A stretch of 64,000 nt of DNA from Bacteroidota bacterium (GCA_023386555.1 JAEWJK010000016.1:62001-126000); one strand, 5' to 3'; positions 37,801 through 47,037 are shown, counted from the first letter of the stretch. The notes: generated by a model from the sequence alone, not told the origin. Numbers and translations: made by a program.

Positions 37801-38148
37801 ATGCTGGTCTGAAGTATGATTCACCACCAGTTCAGTAATTACTTTCAGGTTACGTTTGTGTGCTTCTTCAAGAAAGTTTTTGAACTCATCAATATTTCCA
37901 TATCGTGGATTGATGCTGTAATAATCGGCAATATCATACCCATCATCTCTTAATGGGGAAGGATAAAAAGGCAACACCCAGATAGCTGTTACACCAAGTT
38001 CCTGCAGGTAATCTAACTTTTGAAGAAGACCACCAAAATCACCAATACCATCACCATTACTGTCATAAAATGCTTTTATGTGCAGTTCATAAATAATAGC
38101 ATCTTTATACCAATGTAGCTTATCGTTTAATGTTGTCGTTTTCCCCAT
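34840..38148 (-). CDS. treS: Trehalose synthase/maltokinase fusion
   Basis: The 1102-residue protein has an N-terminal GH13 trehalose synthase (about 1-550) with YELHIKAFYDSNGDGIGDF, the catalytic GFRLDA (nucleophile Asp), FLAEANMWPED (acid Glu) and RNHDELTLE (third acidic Asp). The C-terminal part (about 620-1102) resembles a maltokinase of the aminoglycoside phosphotransferase fold: RIHGDMGLRHVLL and LLIHDFGGNP provide the catalytic Asp and metal-binding Asp. TreS interconverts maltose and trehalose and maltokinase makes maltose-1-phosphate for GlgE-type glucan building. No glgE or glgB is in the window. Confidence 0.93.
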   Translation of the reverse strand: MGKTTTLNDKLHWYKDAIIYELHIKAFYDSNGDGIGDFGGLLQKLDYLQELGVTAIWVLPFYPSPLRDDGYDIADYYSINPRYGNIDEFKNFLEEAHKRNLKVITELVVNHTSDQHPWFQKARRSPKGSPERDYYVWSDDPTKYKDVRIIFQDFEASNWTWDPVAEQYYWHRFFHHQPDLNFDNPQVQEEIIKVLDYWCAMGVDGFRLDAIPYLFEREGTNGENLPETHEFLKKLRRYIDEKYPGVCFLAEANMWPEDSASYFGNGDECHMNYHFPVMPRMFMSLQREDRYPITDIFDQTPAIPDNCQWAIFLRNHDELTLEMVTDEERDYMYKVYAKDPKAKINLGIRHRLAPLMENDRKRIELMNSLLFSLPGTPVIYYGDEIGMGDNFYLGDRDGVRTPMQWSPDRNAGFSSTNPQRLYLPVILDPQYHYESVNVETQRSNTSSLFWFMKRIIHMRKKYKAFSRGDMQFLHVDNPKILAFTRSYEDETLLIIVNLSKYAQPAEIELKEFKNYTLVEAFSKNAFPSVKENTPYFFTLASHSFQWFVLQKPKTAMQTDVKHLSVTINEWNDLFTSELETLHSQLIPDYIQRMDWFATNKIVYSTTILDQTSLPLGNKDVSVLLVEVNFESGLPEMYQLPIVFVNEEEGKMLSEKYPTSIIASLQVGNSKGFLCDALYVDAFQQTLLKFISENKRFMGDGELTFTSTADVSQYIQEGKDRTSKVQTNTKVYTAITFNNQFFLKVYRRIDKGIHPDVEITQYLSENTTDITTKYCGGIEWTSAGNIYNLAMLEKLEENHGDGHHYMLDRVDNFIERILARDRVTTSSYKRDGTFSSPVSFDELDEERKEFIGGNAAEVARLAGIKLGKIHKALAKGIESGFITEEFSLHYQRSLFSSMTSLVREVVQSINKKADDLPEDISESAKQIAAKKDNLLFELKKIYRKKFDVLKTRIHGDMGLRHVLLTGKDLLIHDFGGNPLKPFSERRLKRSPLRDVAAMIHSLYYVAYKGFSGSAHVAADDQNALLPYANLWAHYMSNFFIKAYQEETKGFAFIPDEKEDMDTLITCFLLERSLQWLNYELNHNTKKAALMVKVTETIIKEHDI

Positions 38149-38295
38149 AGAATTATTCTTGTTTTTTTTGACTGCATAATTTATACCTAAATCTACTTTT
38201 AAAGAACCTTAGTAATGGTTATTCAATCGTTTATCTTGGCTGCTATGTTCCTGTTAAAGCTTTAAACAGCCTGGGAATTTGTAACTATCAGCTGC

Positions 38296-38303
38296 TATAT
38301 TCG
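38296..38303 (+). promoter_or_regulatory. -7-like box before DUF5686-like gene
   Basis: TATATTCG is one base from TAnnTTTG and ends 9 bases before the ATG at 38313. Confidence 0.35.
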
Positions 38304-38312
38304 TTACCTATA

Positions 38313-40778
38313 ATGCTTATGAAACAAATTTTACCCCTGTTAATTATTGCACTCTTTTCTGTGAAGGCTAATGCCACAGATGTTAACGGTACTATCAGAA
38401 ATAATAAAGGCGAAATACTGCCATTTGCATCTGTACTTGTAAAAAAAACAACGATTGGTACAACGGCAAATATCAAAGGTGAGTTCAGTATGCAACTTTC
38501 TCCAGGAAATTATGTGCTGGTTTGCCAATATGTTGGCTATAAGTCTATAGAAAAATCAATACAGGTAACAAATGAAACATTGAAACTTGATATTGTATTG
38601 GAAGAGCAGCAATACGATCTTACAGAGGTTGAAGTGAAGTCCGGTGGAGAAGATCCTGCTTATGATATCATAAGAAATGCTATAAAGAACAGGGAAAAGC
38701 ATTTGAATGAGATTAAACGATTCCAGGTGGATGTTTATATTAAAGGACAGTTGAAGCTGAGAGATTTCCCAAAAAAATTCCTGGGACAGGAAGTAGATTT
38801 TGAAGATGGTGATACGAGCAAAAGAAAGATGATCTTCTTATCAGAATCGTTTGCCAGATATTCTGTAGAGCAGCCGAATAAAAGTAAGATTGAAGTGCTT
38901 TCTACAAAAGTTAGCGGTAATAGTGATGGATTTGGTTTTGCAAGTGCACAGATCATTTCTTTCTATGAGAACAATATTTCATTGGGGTCAGGATTGAATC
39001 CAAGGGGTTTCATTTCACCAATATCAAACAATGCACTCAATTTTTATCGCTACAAATTTGAAGGAACATATTTCGAGAACGGCAAAGAAGTAAATCACAT
39101 AAAAGTGATCCCTAAAAGGAGTTACGAACCTTTATTTAATGGTTATATTGATATTATTGAAGGTGAATGGAGGATATACAGTGTTCAGTTACACTTGTTG
39201 AAAGAATCACAGATGCAGTTTCTTGATACACTGAAGATCGACCAGATATATGTTCCTGCAAACAATGCATGGGTCATCAAACAACAGGTAATTTATCCTG
39301 CAGGCAAATTCTTCTCTTTTGATTTTTTTGGAAGTTTTGTACAGGTGTATGATAAATTTAATCTTGATCCTAAGTTTCCAAAGAACTTTTTCAATAATAC
39401 ATTGATGAAAGTGAATGATAGTGCCAATAAAAAAACTGCAGGATATTGGGACACTATCAGGCCTATTCCTTTGCTTGAAGAAGAAGTAAAAGACTATAAG
39501 AAAAAAGATAGTCTTGAGATTGTAAGAAAAGATCCAAAGTATCTTGATTCACTCGACAGGAGATCAAACAAACCATCTATCACATCTTTTTTACTTACAG
39601 GTTATAATTATGGCAGACGAAAAGCTAAGCTGAATATTTCTTTTGATCCATTAATTGATATGATCAACTACAACACTGTTGAAGGTGCAGTTGTAAATTT
39701 CTCACCTAACATTTCTAAAACCTATGAGGGAAGAAAATCATGGCGAATCAGTCCAACATTGCGTTATGGATTCGGGAATGAAAGAGTGAATGCACATCTT
39801 ACAGGTAATTACAATTTTGGCAAAAAATATTTCAACAGTATCAGTGCATCTTTTGGCAGAAGAGTTTTTCAATTCAATAATGATCAACCAATCACTCCAC
39901 GAGCCAATACTTTTTCAACATTACACTGGAGAAATAATTATATGAAGATCTATGAAGCTGCTTTCGCAAGAATCGGTTTCACAAAAGGCTTGGGAGAAGG
40001 AATTACAGTTAATGCAAATGTTCAATACCAAGATCGGTCTCCTTTAGAAAACACCTCAGATTATTCATGGAGGAAGATGGATGGAAGAATCTATACACCA
40101 AACTTTCCAATAGAAGTGGGTACTCAAAATATTCCAAGGCACCAGGCTTTGGTTGCTAGTGTTGGAATAAACTGGCAGCCCGGAGCAAAATATATTGAGC
40201 TGCCCGATAGAAAGATCGGCATTGGATCAAAGTATCCAACATTTGGTTTGAATATCTCCCAAGGGATTGATGATATCGCCGGAAGTGATGTGAGCTTTAC
40301 CAAATGGCGTTTTACTGTTTCTGATAATCTTGATCTGAATCTTGGTGGAAGATTGAATTATCGTTTAGGTACCGGCGGATTTTTGAATGCTGATAAAGTT
40401 TATTTGCCAGACTACAATCATTTTCTTGGCAACAGGCAAGCAGTAGCATCAAACTATCTCAGCAGCTTTCAATTGATGAGTTATTATGGTTTTAGTAATA
40501 CAGATAAATTATATGCAACTGCTCATCTTGAATATCATCTCAATGGCTTGCTTACAAATAAAATTCCGGTGATCAGAAAATGGAACTGGTTCTTAGTAAC
40601 AGGAACCAACTCATTATTCATTAATAAAGACAAGTATCACGCAGAAGTGTTTGTAGGAATTGAAAATATTCTGAAGATAATAAGAGTAGATTATGTTTAC
40701 GGTTTTCAAAAGAATACAACATTGAACGGCATCAGGTTTTCTATTCCGTTTTTGGTAAATGGAAGAAGAGAAGATTAG
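38313..40778 (+). CDS. Outer-membrane protein with carboxypeptidase-regulatory domain, DUF5686-like
   Basis: The 821-residue protein has a signal peptide (MLMKQILPLLIIALFSVKANA). A CarboxypepD-regulatory domain (about 23-105, VNGTIRNNKGEILPFASVLV) is followed by a long DUF5686-like region: EDPAYDIIRNAIKNREKHLN, YVKGQLKL-type strands and a C-terminal barrel ending RVDYVYGFQKNTTLNGIRFSIPF. The family is common in Bacteroidota outer membranes and its role is unknown. The start could be the ATG at 38313 or the next one at 38319. The 3' end overlaps the convergent small gene by 4 bases. Confidence 0.85.
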   Translation: MLMKQILPLLIIALFSVKANATDVNGTIRNNKGEILPFASVLVKKTTIGTTANIKGEFSMQLSPGNYVLVCQYVGYKSIEKSIQVTNETLKLDIVLEEQQYDLTEVEVKSGGEDPAYDIIRNAIKNREKHLNEIKRFQVDVYIKGQLKLRDFPKKFLGQEVDFEDGDTSKRKMIFLSESFARYSVEQPNKSKIEVLSTKVSGNSDGFGFASAQIISFYENNISLGSGLNPRGFISPISNNALNFYRYKFEGTYFENGKEVNHIKVIPKRSYEPLFNGYIDIIEGEWRIYSVQLHLLKESQMQFLDTLKIDQIYVPANNAWVIKQQVIYPAGKFFSFDFFGSFVQVYDKFNLDPKFPKNFFNNTLMKVNDSANKKTAGYWDTIRPIPLLEEEVKDYKKKDSLEIVRKDPKYLDSLDRRSNKPSITSFLLTGYNYGRRKAKLNISFDPLIDMINYNTVEGAVVNFSPNISKTYEGRKSWRISPTLRYGFGNERVNAHLTGNYNFGKKYFNSISASFGRRVFQFNNDQPITPRANTFSTLHWRNNYMKIYEAAFARIGFTKGLGEGITVNANVQYQDRSPLENTSDYSWRKMDGRIYTPNFPIEVGTQNIPRHQALVASVGINWQPGAKYIELPDRKIGIGSKYPTFGLNISQGIDDIAGSDVSFTKWRFTVSDNLDLNLGGRLNYRLGTGGFLNADKVYLPDYNHFLGNRQAVASNYLSSFQLMSYYGFSNTDKLYATAHLEYHLNGLLTNKIPVIRKWNWFLVTGTNSLFINKDKYHAEVFVGIENILKIIRVDYVYGFQKNTTLNGIRFSIPFLVNGRRED

Positions 40779-41167
40779 CTTTTACAGATATCTTCCGCTC
40801 TTTTCAACAAACGGAAAATAGTATTGTCTTTGATCTTGGAATAGAGATATCCCGCAATAAATTTATCGGTCCAGATGATATAGGTAATGAATTGAAGCAC
40901 CTGGTCAATGCTTAAAGTATCAAACCATTTATCATTGTCTTTCTGTAGTGTTGCTTCAAACTGGATGTTCATGTAATTGTTATCGGCCAACTGGTACTCA
41001 CAGAAAAGATTTACAAAATTGCTGATGGCTTTTTCATCTTTAGTTGAAGATGGTATAAAAGAGGATTTGTACCCCAGTATCCTTTGTAAGCCGATGTGTT
41101 TATATTCAATAGAAGCAGTAGTCATTGATAGGGTTTGCAATGGCAAAATAATAATCTGCTCATCCAT
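40775..41167 (-). CDS. Small conserved-type hypothetical protein
   Basis: This 130-residue soluble protein has no signal peptide. The C-terminal part (LQFITYIIWTDKFIAGYLYSKI...TIFRLLKRA) resembles the WSDRF-type helix of the DUF6508 group, but I could not test this. It may start at residue 15 (ATG at 41125) instead. It is convergent with the DUF5686-like gene, and no functional link is visible. Confidence 0.6.
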   Translation of the reverse strand: MDEQIIILPLQTLSMTTASIEYKHIGLQRILGYKSSFIPSSTKDEKAISNFVNLFCEYQLADNNYMNIQFEATLQKDNDKWFDTLSIDQVLQFITYIIWTDKFIAGYLYSKIKDNTIFRLLKRAEDICKS

Positions 41168-41257
41168 TTTATAGCATTCTACAAGAATGTAACTGATTTT
41201 TAATTATTTTTTTAAGATAGACGTATCACCTTAATAACAGCTTAAGGATATACATCT

Positions 41258-41265
41258 TAGATTTG
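41258..41265 (+). promoter_or_regulatory. -7 box upstream of trhO
   Basis: TAGATTTG matches TAnnTTTG. It lies 99 bases before the ATG at 41365, so a leader of about 90 bases would follow. Confidence 0.4.
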
Positions 41266-41364
41266 CATCGAAATTTTGCTCACCCTGCAAGTGAGTCCAT
41301 ATTTTATAATGGAATATTGACTTCAGTTTAAACAATTGAGGTTGATGTCTGAAATTATTTGAAC

Positions 41365-42408
41365 ATGCCTTTATTACACAACCGCATTTCCAATGAGGAG
41401 TTGAAGCAACGTCTCATGGAAGAATCAGAGCCTCGTACTACGATTAGTTTTTACCAGTATTTCCCTATACAGAATCCACAGGAGTTTCGTGATTTTCTTT
41501 ACAAGCATCTTTACCAATTAAAGGTATTCGGAAGAATTTATGTCGCTAACGAAGGCATAAATGCACAGATCAGTGTGCCTTCGGTGAATTTGGAATCTTT
41601 CCGGAATTTCTTATACAGCATTGAACCGTTGAATGGATTACGATTGAACATTGCTGTAGATGATGATGGTAAAAGCTTCTGGGTGTTGAAAGTGAAAGTG
41701 CGAGAAAAGATCGTTGCCGATGGTATTGAAGATCCCAACTTTAGTATGGAAAGAAAAGGTAAGTATGTGAATGCTGAACAGATGAATTCGCTGTTACAGG
41801 ATTCTGATACGATTGTGGTGGATATGCGTAATCATTACGAATACGAAGTGGGACATTTTGTAAAAGCAATTGAAATTCCCAGCGACACTTTCAGAGATCA
41901 GTTACCTATGGCAGTTGATATGCTGAAGGGCAAGGAAGAAAAAAATATCATTATGTATTGTACCGGTGGTATTCGTTGCGAGAAAGCCAGTGCTTACATG
42001 TTGCATAAAGGGTTTAAAAATGTATTTCATCTCGAAGGAGGCATTATCAATTATGCACAGCAGATCAAACAAAAAGGATTAGACAGCAAATTTATCGGTA
42101 AGAACTTTGTTTTTGACGATAGATTAGGAGAGAGGATAACAGAAGATGTAATTGCTAAATGTCATCAATGCGGTAAGGCTTGTGATACACATACCAATTG
42201 TAAGAATAATGGATGTCACCTGCTCTTTATTCAATGTGAAGAATGTGCAGCAAAATTTGATGGATGCTGCAGTACAGAATGCCACGAGACAATTCATCTT
42301 CCGGTTGAACGTCAGAAACAAATTCGGCAGGGAATTGATAAAGGACAGAACATCTTCAATAAAAGTAAAGCGAGGCTTCGGCCAAGGCTTGGAGATTTTA
42401 ACTGCTGA
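41365..42408 (+). CDS. trhO: tRNA uridine(34) hydroxylase, rhodanese-domain protein
   Basis: This 347-residue TrhO/YceA (UPF0176) protein makes 5-hydroxyuridine at tRNA position 34 using oxygen. The N-terminal acylphosphatase-like domain has YVANEGINAQISV. The rhodanese domain (about 125-230) carries the catalytic Cys in MYCTGGIRCEKASAYM. The Cys-rich tail (CHQCGKACDTHTNC...CCSTEC) probably binds zinc. The ATG at 41365 is two codons after a TTG and is the natural start. The 3' end overlaps purC (convergent) by 11 bases. Confidence 0.95.
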   Translation: MPLLHNRISNEELKQRLMEESEPRTTISFYQYFPIQNPQEFRDFLYKHLYQLKVFGRIYVANEGINAQISVPSVNLESFRNFLYSIEPLNGLRLNIAVDDDGKSFWVLKVKVREKIVADGIEDPNFSMERKGKYVNAEQMNSLLQDSDTIVVDMRNHYEYEVGHFVKAIEIPSDTFRDQLPMAVDMLKGKEEKNIIMYCTGGIRCEKASAYMLHKGFKNVFHLEGGIINYAQQIKQKGLDSKFIGKNFVFDDRLGERITEDVIAKCHQCGKACDTHTNCKNNGCHLLFIQCEECAAKFDGCCSTECHETIHLPVERQKQIRQGIDKGQNIFNKSKARLRPRLGDFNC

Positions 42409-43327
42409 TCCTTTCTAATTCAGTTACGATAGATTGATAAGTTTGTTCTTCAGTCCATTCTTGGGGAACAAACTTTTCTCCTGTAACTTTTTCATACAAC
42501 TCAATATATCTTTCAGAGATTGTATTTACCCATTCGGTATTCATTTCAGGAACAGTCTGACCTTCTTTACCCATAAAATCATTTGCAATCAGCCATTCCC
42601 TCACAAACTCTTTGCTCAGTTGTTTTTGTCTTTCACCAGAGGCTTGTCTTTCTTCAAAACCTTCCGCATAAAAATATCTTGATGAATCTGGAGTATGCAC
42701 TTCATCCATCAAATAGATTTCATCTCCTATTTTTCCGAACTCGTATTTAGTATCAACTAAAATTAAACCCTTGGAGGCAGCGATAGATTTTCCTCTTTCA
42801 AAAAGTTGCAATGCATATTGTTCCAGCGTTTTCCATTCGTCAGCTGTTGCTAATCCTTTTTCAATGATCTCTTCTTTCGAAATATCTTCATCATGCCCTG
42901 CATCTGCTTTTGTAGAAGGTGTAATGATCGGTGAAGAGAAATAATCGTTCTCTTTTAAACCTTCAGGCATTTCAACACCACATAAAATTCTTTTACCTGA
43001 CTGATATGTTCTCCATGCATGGCCTGTAAGGTTACCTCTTACCACCATTTCTATTTTAAAGGGGACACATTTTTTCCCGATTGATACATTAGGTGCAGGA
43101 GTTGAGATCAACCAGTTTGGACAAATATCTTTTGTGGCATTCAACATATAGGCTGCAAGTTGGTTCAGCACCTGTCCTTTGAACGGAATAGGTTTAGGCA
43201 ATACCACATCAAATGCTGAAATACGATTGCTGGCAATCATCACCAACAGGTCATTGTTCAGGTAATAAACATCTCTGACTTTGCCTTTGTAAAAACCCGA
43301 CTGTGATGGAAATTGAAAGCCGTCCAT
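42398..43327 (-). CDS. purC: Phosphoribosylaminoimidazole-succinocarboxamide synthase
   Basis: This 309-residue SAICAR synthase adds aspartate to CAIR in purine synthesis, using ATP. FYKGKVRDVYYL (about 12-23) is the ATP-binding N-terminus. IEMVVRGNLTGHAWRTYQSG and KLILVDTKYEFG-like (GLILVDTKYEFG) and LMDEVHTPDSSRYF are signatures. The length is that of the long form (about 300). The exact -7 box 5 bases before the ATG suggests a leaderless mRNA, since the fold requires a start this close to KGKVRDVY. Confidence 0.96.
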   Translation of the reverse strand: MDGFQFPSQSGFYKGKVRDVYYLNNDLLVMIASNRISAFDVVLPKPIPFKGQVLNQLAAYMLNATKDICPNWLISTPAPNVSIGKKCVPFKIEMVVRGNLTGHAWRTYQSGKRILCGVEMPEGLKENDYFSSPIITPSTKADAGHDEDISKEEIIEKGLATADEWKTLEQYALQLFERGKSIAASKGLILVDTKYEFGKIGDEIYLMDEVHTPDSSRYFYAEGFEERQASGERQKQLSKEFVREWLIANDFMGKEGQTVPEMNTEWVNTISERYIELYEKVTGEKFVPQEWTEEQTYQSIVTELERISS

Positions 43328-43331
43328 ATTT

Positions 43332-43339
43332 CAAAATTA
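43332..43339 (-). promoter_or_regulatory. -7 box directly before purC start
   Basis: On the minus strand TAATTTTG matches TAnnTTTG and ends 4 bases before the ATG at 43327. No alternative start fits the family N-terminus. Confidence 0.45.
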
Positions 43340-43462
43340 CTTGGTGCAGGACAGTTTAGTTCAGCATCTTCTCACATGTGTTAATAACAAAAATTTTACT
43401 AAGCAGAGAACTATTACTATTTTGCCCCTTGACAATTACCTTCAATTAAAAACCAGACTCTT

Positions 43463-46400
43463 ATGAGACTACGATTGCGATGCTTTGCGATTCTTGCATT
43501 GAGCTGTTTGCTGGCTGTTTCCGGCTATGCTCAAACGGTTACTATTACAGGTGCTGTAACCAATAAAAACACAGGAGAAGGTGTTCCTGCTGTTTCAGTA
43601 ACCATTAAAGGTTCTACTTCAGGTGTATTTACAGATGATAAAGGAAACTTCCGGCTTACTACAAGTCAAAAGCCTCCTTTTACGCTAGTTTTTTCTTCGG
43701 TTGGATATGAAGACCAGGAAGCAAGTGTTACAGCAACTGGACAGGCAATCAACATTGGCCTGGTCCCAAGTTATAAATTAGGAGAAGAGATCGTTATATC
43801 TGCAAGCCGTGTGGCTGAAAGAATATTGGAGTCTCCCGTAACTATAGAAAGAGTAAGTTCAACTACCATCAGGAATGCTCCAGCACCAAATTATTATGAT
43901 GTTATTGCAAATCTGAAAGGAGTAGACATCACCACATCCAGTTTGAATTTTAAAACTGTAAGTACAAGAGGCTTCAACGGTAGTGGTAACCTTCGTTTCA
44001 ACCAATTGGTTGATGGAATGGATAACCAGGCTCCGGGTTTGAACTTTGCTGTGGGAAGTGTTATTGGTTTAACTGAATTAGATGTTGACAACATGGAATT
44101 GCTTGTTGGTGCATCTTCAGCTTTATACGGTTCAGGTGGTATGAATGGTACATTGCTCATCAATAGCAAAAGTCCTTTCAAATACCAGGGATTGAGCTTC
44201 CAGGTTAAACAAGGAGTAAACCATGTTGATCGTGCTCAAAGAACACCAGCTCCATTTTATGACTGGAGTCTACGTTGGGGTAAAAAAATATCAGACAAGC
44301 TTGCTTTTAAAATTGGTGGTCAGTTAATCCAGGCCCAGGACTGGCAGGCAAATGATCTGAGCAATCTTCAAAGAAATAACGTATTGAGTTCTTTGAAAGC
44401 AGGAAATAGAACAACTGATCCCAATTACGACGGTGTGAATGTTTTCGGTGACGAAGCCAGTGCAAGCATGCAGGCTTTTGCTCAAGCAGTAAGAGCCCAG
44501 GTAGCACAACAGCTAGGTGCTAATTATAATACCTATAATACTACATTGAACACAATGATCTCAGCTGGTATGACACCAGCTCAGATTGCCACTACTCTTG
44601 GTGCAACACCTTTTGCAGGGTTAAACCAATTTCTTCCATTCTTAATTCCTACTCATACTTCTGCTACCACTAATGCATACCGTAACACATTTACAGGAGC
44701 TACAGGTGGAAGCTTTGTAAGCAGAACTGGTTATAATGAAAGAGACCTGGTTGATTACAATACATATAATGTAAGATTGAATGGAGGTTTATATTACAAG
44801 CTAACTGAAACTATAGAAGCATCTTTAACTGGTTTCTGGGGTATGGGTACAACAGTTTATACCGGAGCAGACAGGTATTCTTTAAAGAACCTGAAAATGG
44901 GTCAGTATAAATTAGAATTCAAAGGAAAGAACTGGTTGGTAAAAGGATATACCACACAGGAAAATTCCGGTGATTCTTATACGGCTACTACTGCTGCTGT
45001 TGCTGTTAACAATGCATGGAAAAGTAACCAAACATGGTTTCAACAATACACAGGTACTTATGGTGCTGCTCGTTTAGGTTTAATTCCTAACCCTGCTACT
45101 CCAGGTACTTTCCTTCCTGCTTTTGCAGATGCTCAATCACATGCCACTGCAAGAGGACAAGCAGAAGCCGGAAGATTTTTACCGGGTACAACTCAATTTA
45201 ATACAGCTTTCAATAATGCCATCAATACACCAATCAGTAAAGGTGGTGCTAAGTTCGCTGACAAATCAGACATGTACCATGTAGAAGGTCAGTTAAGCTT
45301 AACTCCATATTTGAATAATGTTGTTGAGGTTTTAGTTGGTGGTCATTTCAGAAATTATGTGTTGAATTCACAAGGAACCATCTTTGCTGATACTGCAGGT
45401 ACCATTGGTATCAATGAATTTGGTGGGTATTTACAACTTCAAAAGAAATTGTTGAACGATAAATTGAAGTTGACAGGTTCTATGCGTTACGATAAGAATG
45501 AAAACTTCGATGGTCGTTTTACTCCACGTTTATCAGCTGTGATCGAAGTTGCTAAGGATAATAACATCAGGTTATCTTACCAGACAGCTTATCGTTTCCC
45601 TTCAAACCAGGATCAGTGGATCAACTTGCAGACTCCTGCTTCAAGACTGATTGGCGGATTGCCAGAATTTAATACATTCTTCAACTTCGGTGGAAGCCCT
45701 GCTTATACAGCAGAAAGTTTAGTAGCATATAGAAATGCTTTCACTGCAGCGGTAAATGCCGGGCAAACAACAACTGCTGCTATTGCAACAGCATCTACTC
45801 AATTAGCTGTATCTCCTTTCTCAAATCTTAAACCTGAATCTGTACAGTCTTATGAGATCGGTTACAGGGGTTTGATGTTGAATCAAAGATTAATGATAGA
45901 TGTTTATGGATATTATAGCAAGTATGAAGATTTCCTTGGACGTGTAGCTGTAGGTAGAGGTGCAAGTGCAAGTACAAATCCAGCAGTAAGTCTTGCCGAA
46001 TTATTAAGTCCGTTTACAACTACTAACTATTCTTTTATCACTAACACAACAACTCCTGTTAAGGCAATGGGTTGGGGTATTGGTGGAGAATACAGAATAT
46101 ACAAAGGGTATACAGTGAATGGTAATGTTTCCAGCGATAAGTTAAGAGATGTACCTGCAAACTTTGTAACATTCTTCAACACTCCTGAATTACGTTTCAA
46201 TCTTGGTTTAAGCAATACTAATGTATATAAAGGACTTGGATTTAATGTGCTTTACAGATGGCAGGACAATGTTATGTGGGAAGGAACATTTGGTTCAGCT
46301 GAAATTCCGGCTTATGGCGTTTTCGATGGTATGATCAGCTATAATTTCCCTAAAACAAAAAATTTATTGAAGATCGGTGCCAGCAACGTATTCAATAATT

Positions 46401-46474
46401 ACTACCGCAGTGCATTTGGAAATCCAAGTGTAGGCGGTTTGTATTATGTAAGTTTTGGATATAATGTTTTCTAA
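43463..46474 (+). CDS. TonB-dependent receptor with carboxypeptidase-regulatory domain
   Basis: The 1003-residue protein has a signal peptide (MRLRLRCFAILALSCLLAVSGYAQ). A CarboxypepD-regulatory domain (about 27-112) is followed by a plug domain starting RVAERILESPVTIERVSSTTIRNA and containing STRGFNGSGNLRFNQLVDGMD. A ~750-residue barrel ends LYYVSFGYNVF. It has TonB-dependent uptake architecture; the ligand is unknown. No SusD-like partner or TonB energiser is adjacent. It ends at an intrinsic terminator. Confidence 0.9.
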   Translation: MRLRLRCFAILALSCLLAVSGYAQTVTITGAVTNKNTGEGVPAVSVTIKGSTSGVFTDDKGNFRLTTSQKPPFTLVFSSVGYEDQEASVTATGQAINIGLVPSYKLGEEIVISASRVAERILESPVTIERVSSTTIRNAPAPNYYDVIANLKGVDITTSSLNFKTVSTRGFNGSGNLRFNQLVDGMDNQAPGLNFAVGSVIGLTELDVDNMELLVGASSALYGSGGMNGTLLINSKSPFKYQGLSFQVKQGVNHVDRAQRTPAPFYDWSLRWGKKISDKLAFKIGGQLIQAQDWQANDLSNLQRNNVLSSLKAGNRTTDPNYDGVNVFGDEASASMQAFAQAVRAQVAQQLGANYNTYNTTLNTMISAGMTPAQIATTLGATPFAGLNQFLPFLIPTHTSATTNAYRNTFTGATGGSFVSRTGYNERDLVDYNTYNVRLNGGLYYKLTETIEASLTGFWGMGTTVYTGADRYSLKNLKMGQYKLEFKGKNWLVKGYTTQENSGDSYTATTAAVAVNNAWKSNQTWFQQYTGTYGAARLGLIPNPATPGTFLPAFADAQSHATARGQAEAGRFLPGTTQFNTAFNNAINTPISKGGAKFADKSDMYHVEGQLSLTPYLNNVVEVLVGGHFRNYVLNSQGTIFADTAGTIGINEFGGYLQLQKKLLNDKLKLTGSMRYDKNENFDGRFTPRLSAVIEVAKDNNIRLSYQTAYRFPSNQDQWINLQTPASRLIGGLPEFNTFFNFGGSPAYTAESLVAYRNAFTAAVNAGQTTTAAIATASTQLAVSPFSNLKPESVQSYEIGYRGLMLNQRLMIDVYGYYSKYEDFLGRVAVGRGASASTNPAVSLAELLSPFTTTNYSFITNTTTPVKAMGWGIGGEYRIYKGYTVNGNVSSDKLRDVPANFVTFFNTPELRFNLGLSNTNVYKGLGFNVLYRWQDNVMWEGTFGSAEIPAYGVFDGMISYNFPKTKNLLKIGASNVFNNYYRSAFGNPSVGGLYYVSFGYNVF

Positions 46475-46500
46475 TCTGCGAAATCAGGTTAGTAAGTTGA

Positions 46501-46529
46501 AATCCTCCCATTTGGGAGGATTTTTTTTA
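46501..46529 (+). terminator. Intrinsic terminator after TonB receptor
   Basis: AATCCTCCCA and TGGGAGGATT form a perfect 10 bp stem closing on a 2-base loop, followed by a T run. Confidence 0.9.
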
Positions 46530-46590
46530 TTGTAACAGCCTATTTATTAGCCTATTATGTAATATCTTCTTACCTCCATTTCAAAAAGAC

Positions 46591-46598
46591 TACCTTCG
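46591..46598 (+). promoter_or_regulatory. -7-like box before small orphan gene
   Basis: TACCTTCG is one base from TAnnTTTG and ends 4 bases before the ATG at 46603. Confidence 0.4.
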
Positions 46599-46602
46599 CC
46601 GC

Positions 46603-46875
46603 ATGACAATAGAAGCAATATCAAAATTTTTGGAGAAAGAAACGATAGCTGCAACCAGTTCTATGAAGATCGACTTCAAAAAACGTAGCAGTATTAAAGG
46701 GTTTATCATCCAGGGCAATGATGCTGAAGAACTAAAATCAAAAAACTTCTGGAGAATCGTATCTAGTACAAACTTCTCTGAATGGAAGCGTACCGGTAAT
46801 CTTGAATTTGCAAAGATCTACAGTGGTAACGAATTCACTAAGATTTCTGTAGTAGCTATTAAAGAGCCGGCTTAA
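46603..46875 (+). CDS. Small soluble protein of unknown function
   Basis: The 90-residue protein has no signal or membrane segment. Visible features are a basic-hydrophobic N-terminal helix (IEAISKFLEKE), KIDFKKRSSIKGFIIQ, a helical ELKSKNFWRIVSS and a C-terminal segment NEFTKISVV. The compact mix of strands and helices suggests a folded domain. Similar short proteins with a 'LKSKNFWRIV' core seem common in Bacteroidota from memory, sometimes mislabelled as dehydrogenases, but I could not verify that. It forms its own unit between two terminators. Confidence 0.7.
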   Translation: MTIEAISKFLEKETIAATSSMKIDFKKRSSIKGFIIQGNDAEELKSKNFWRIVSSTNFSEWKRTGNLEFAKIYSGNEFTKISVVAIKEPA

Positions 46876-46950
46876 TCTCAGACTTATTTAGATTTATAAA
46901 TGCATTGCAGGTAAAAGAGCAGGTATTGAATAAATTGATTGTATAATATG

Positions 46951-46981
46951 ATCTCCTATAAAAAATTATAGGAGATTTTTT
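46951..46981 (+). terminator. Intrinsic terminator after small orphan gene
   Basis: ATCTCCTATAA and TTATAGGAGAT form a perfect 11 bp stem with an AAAA loop, followed by a run of T. Confidence 0.92.
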
Positions 46982-47037
46982 ATTATGCGTATAGTGAATT
47001 GTTTTGGGTGATCTCAGTTGTTGCCTTTAGTTCCGAA

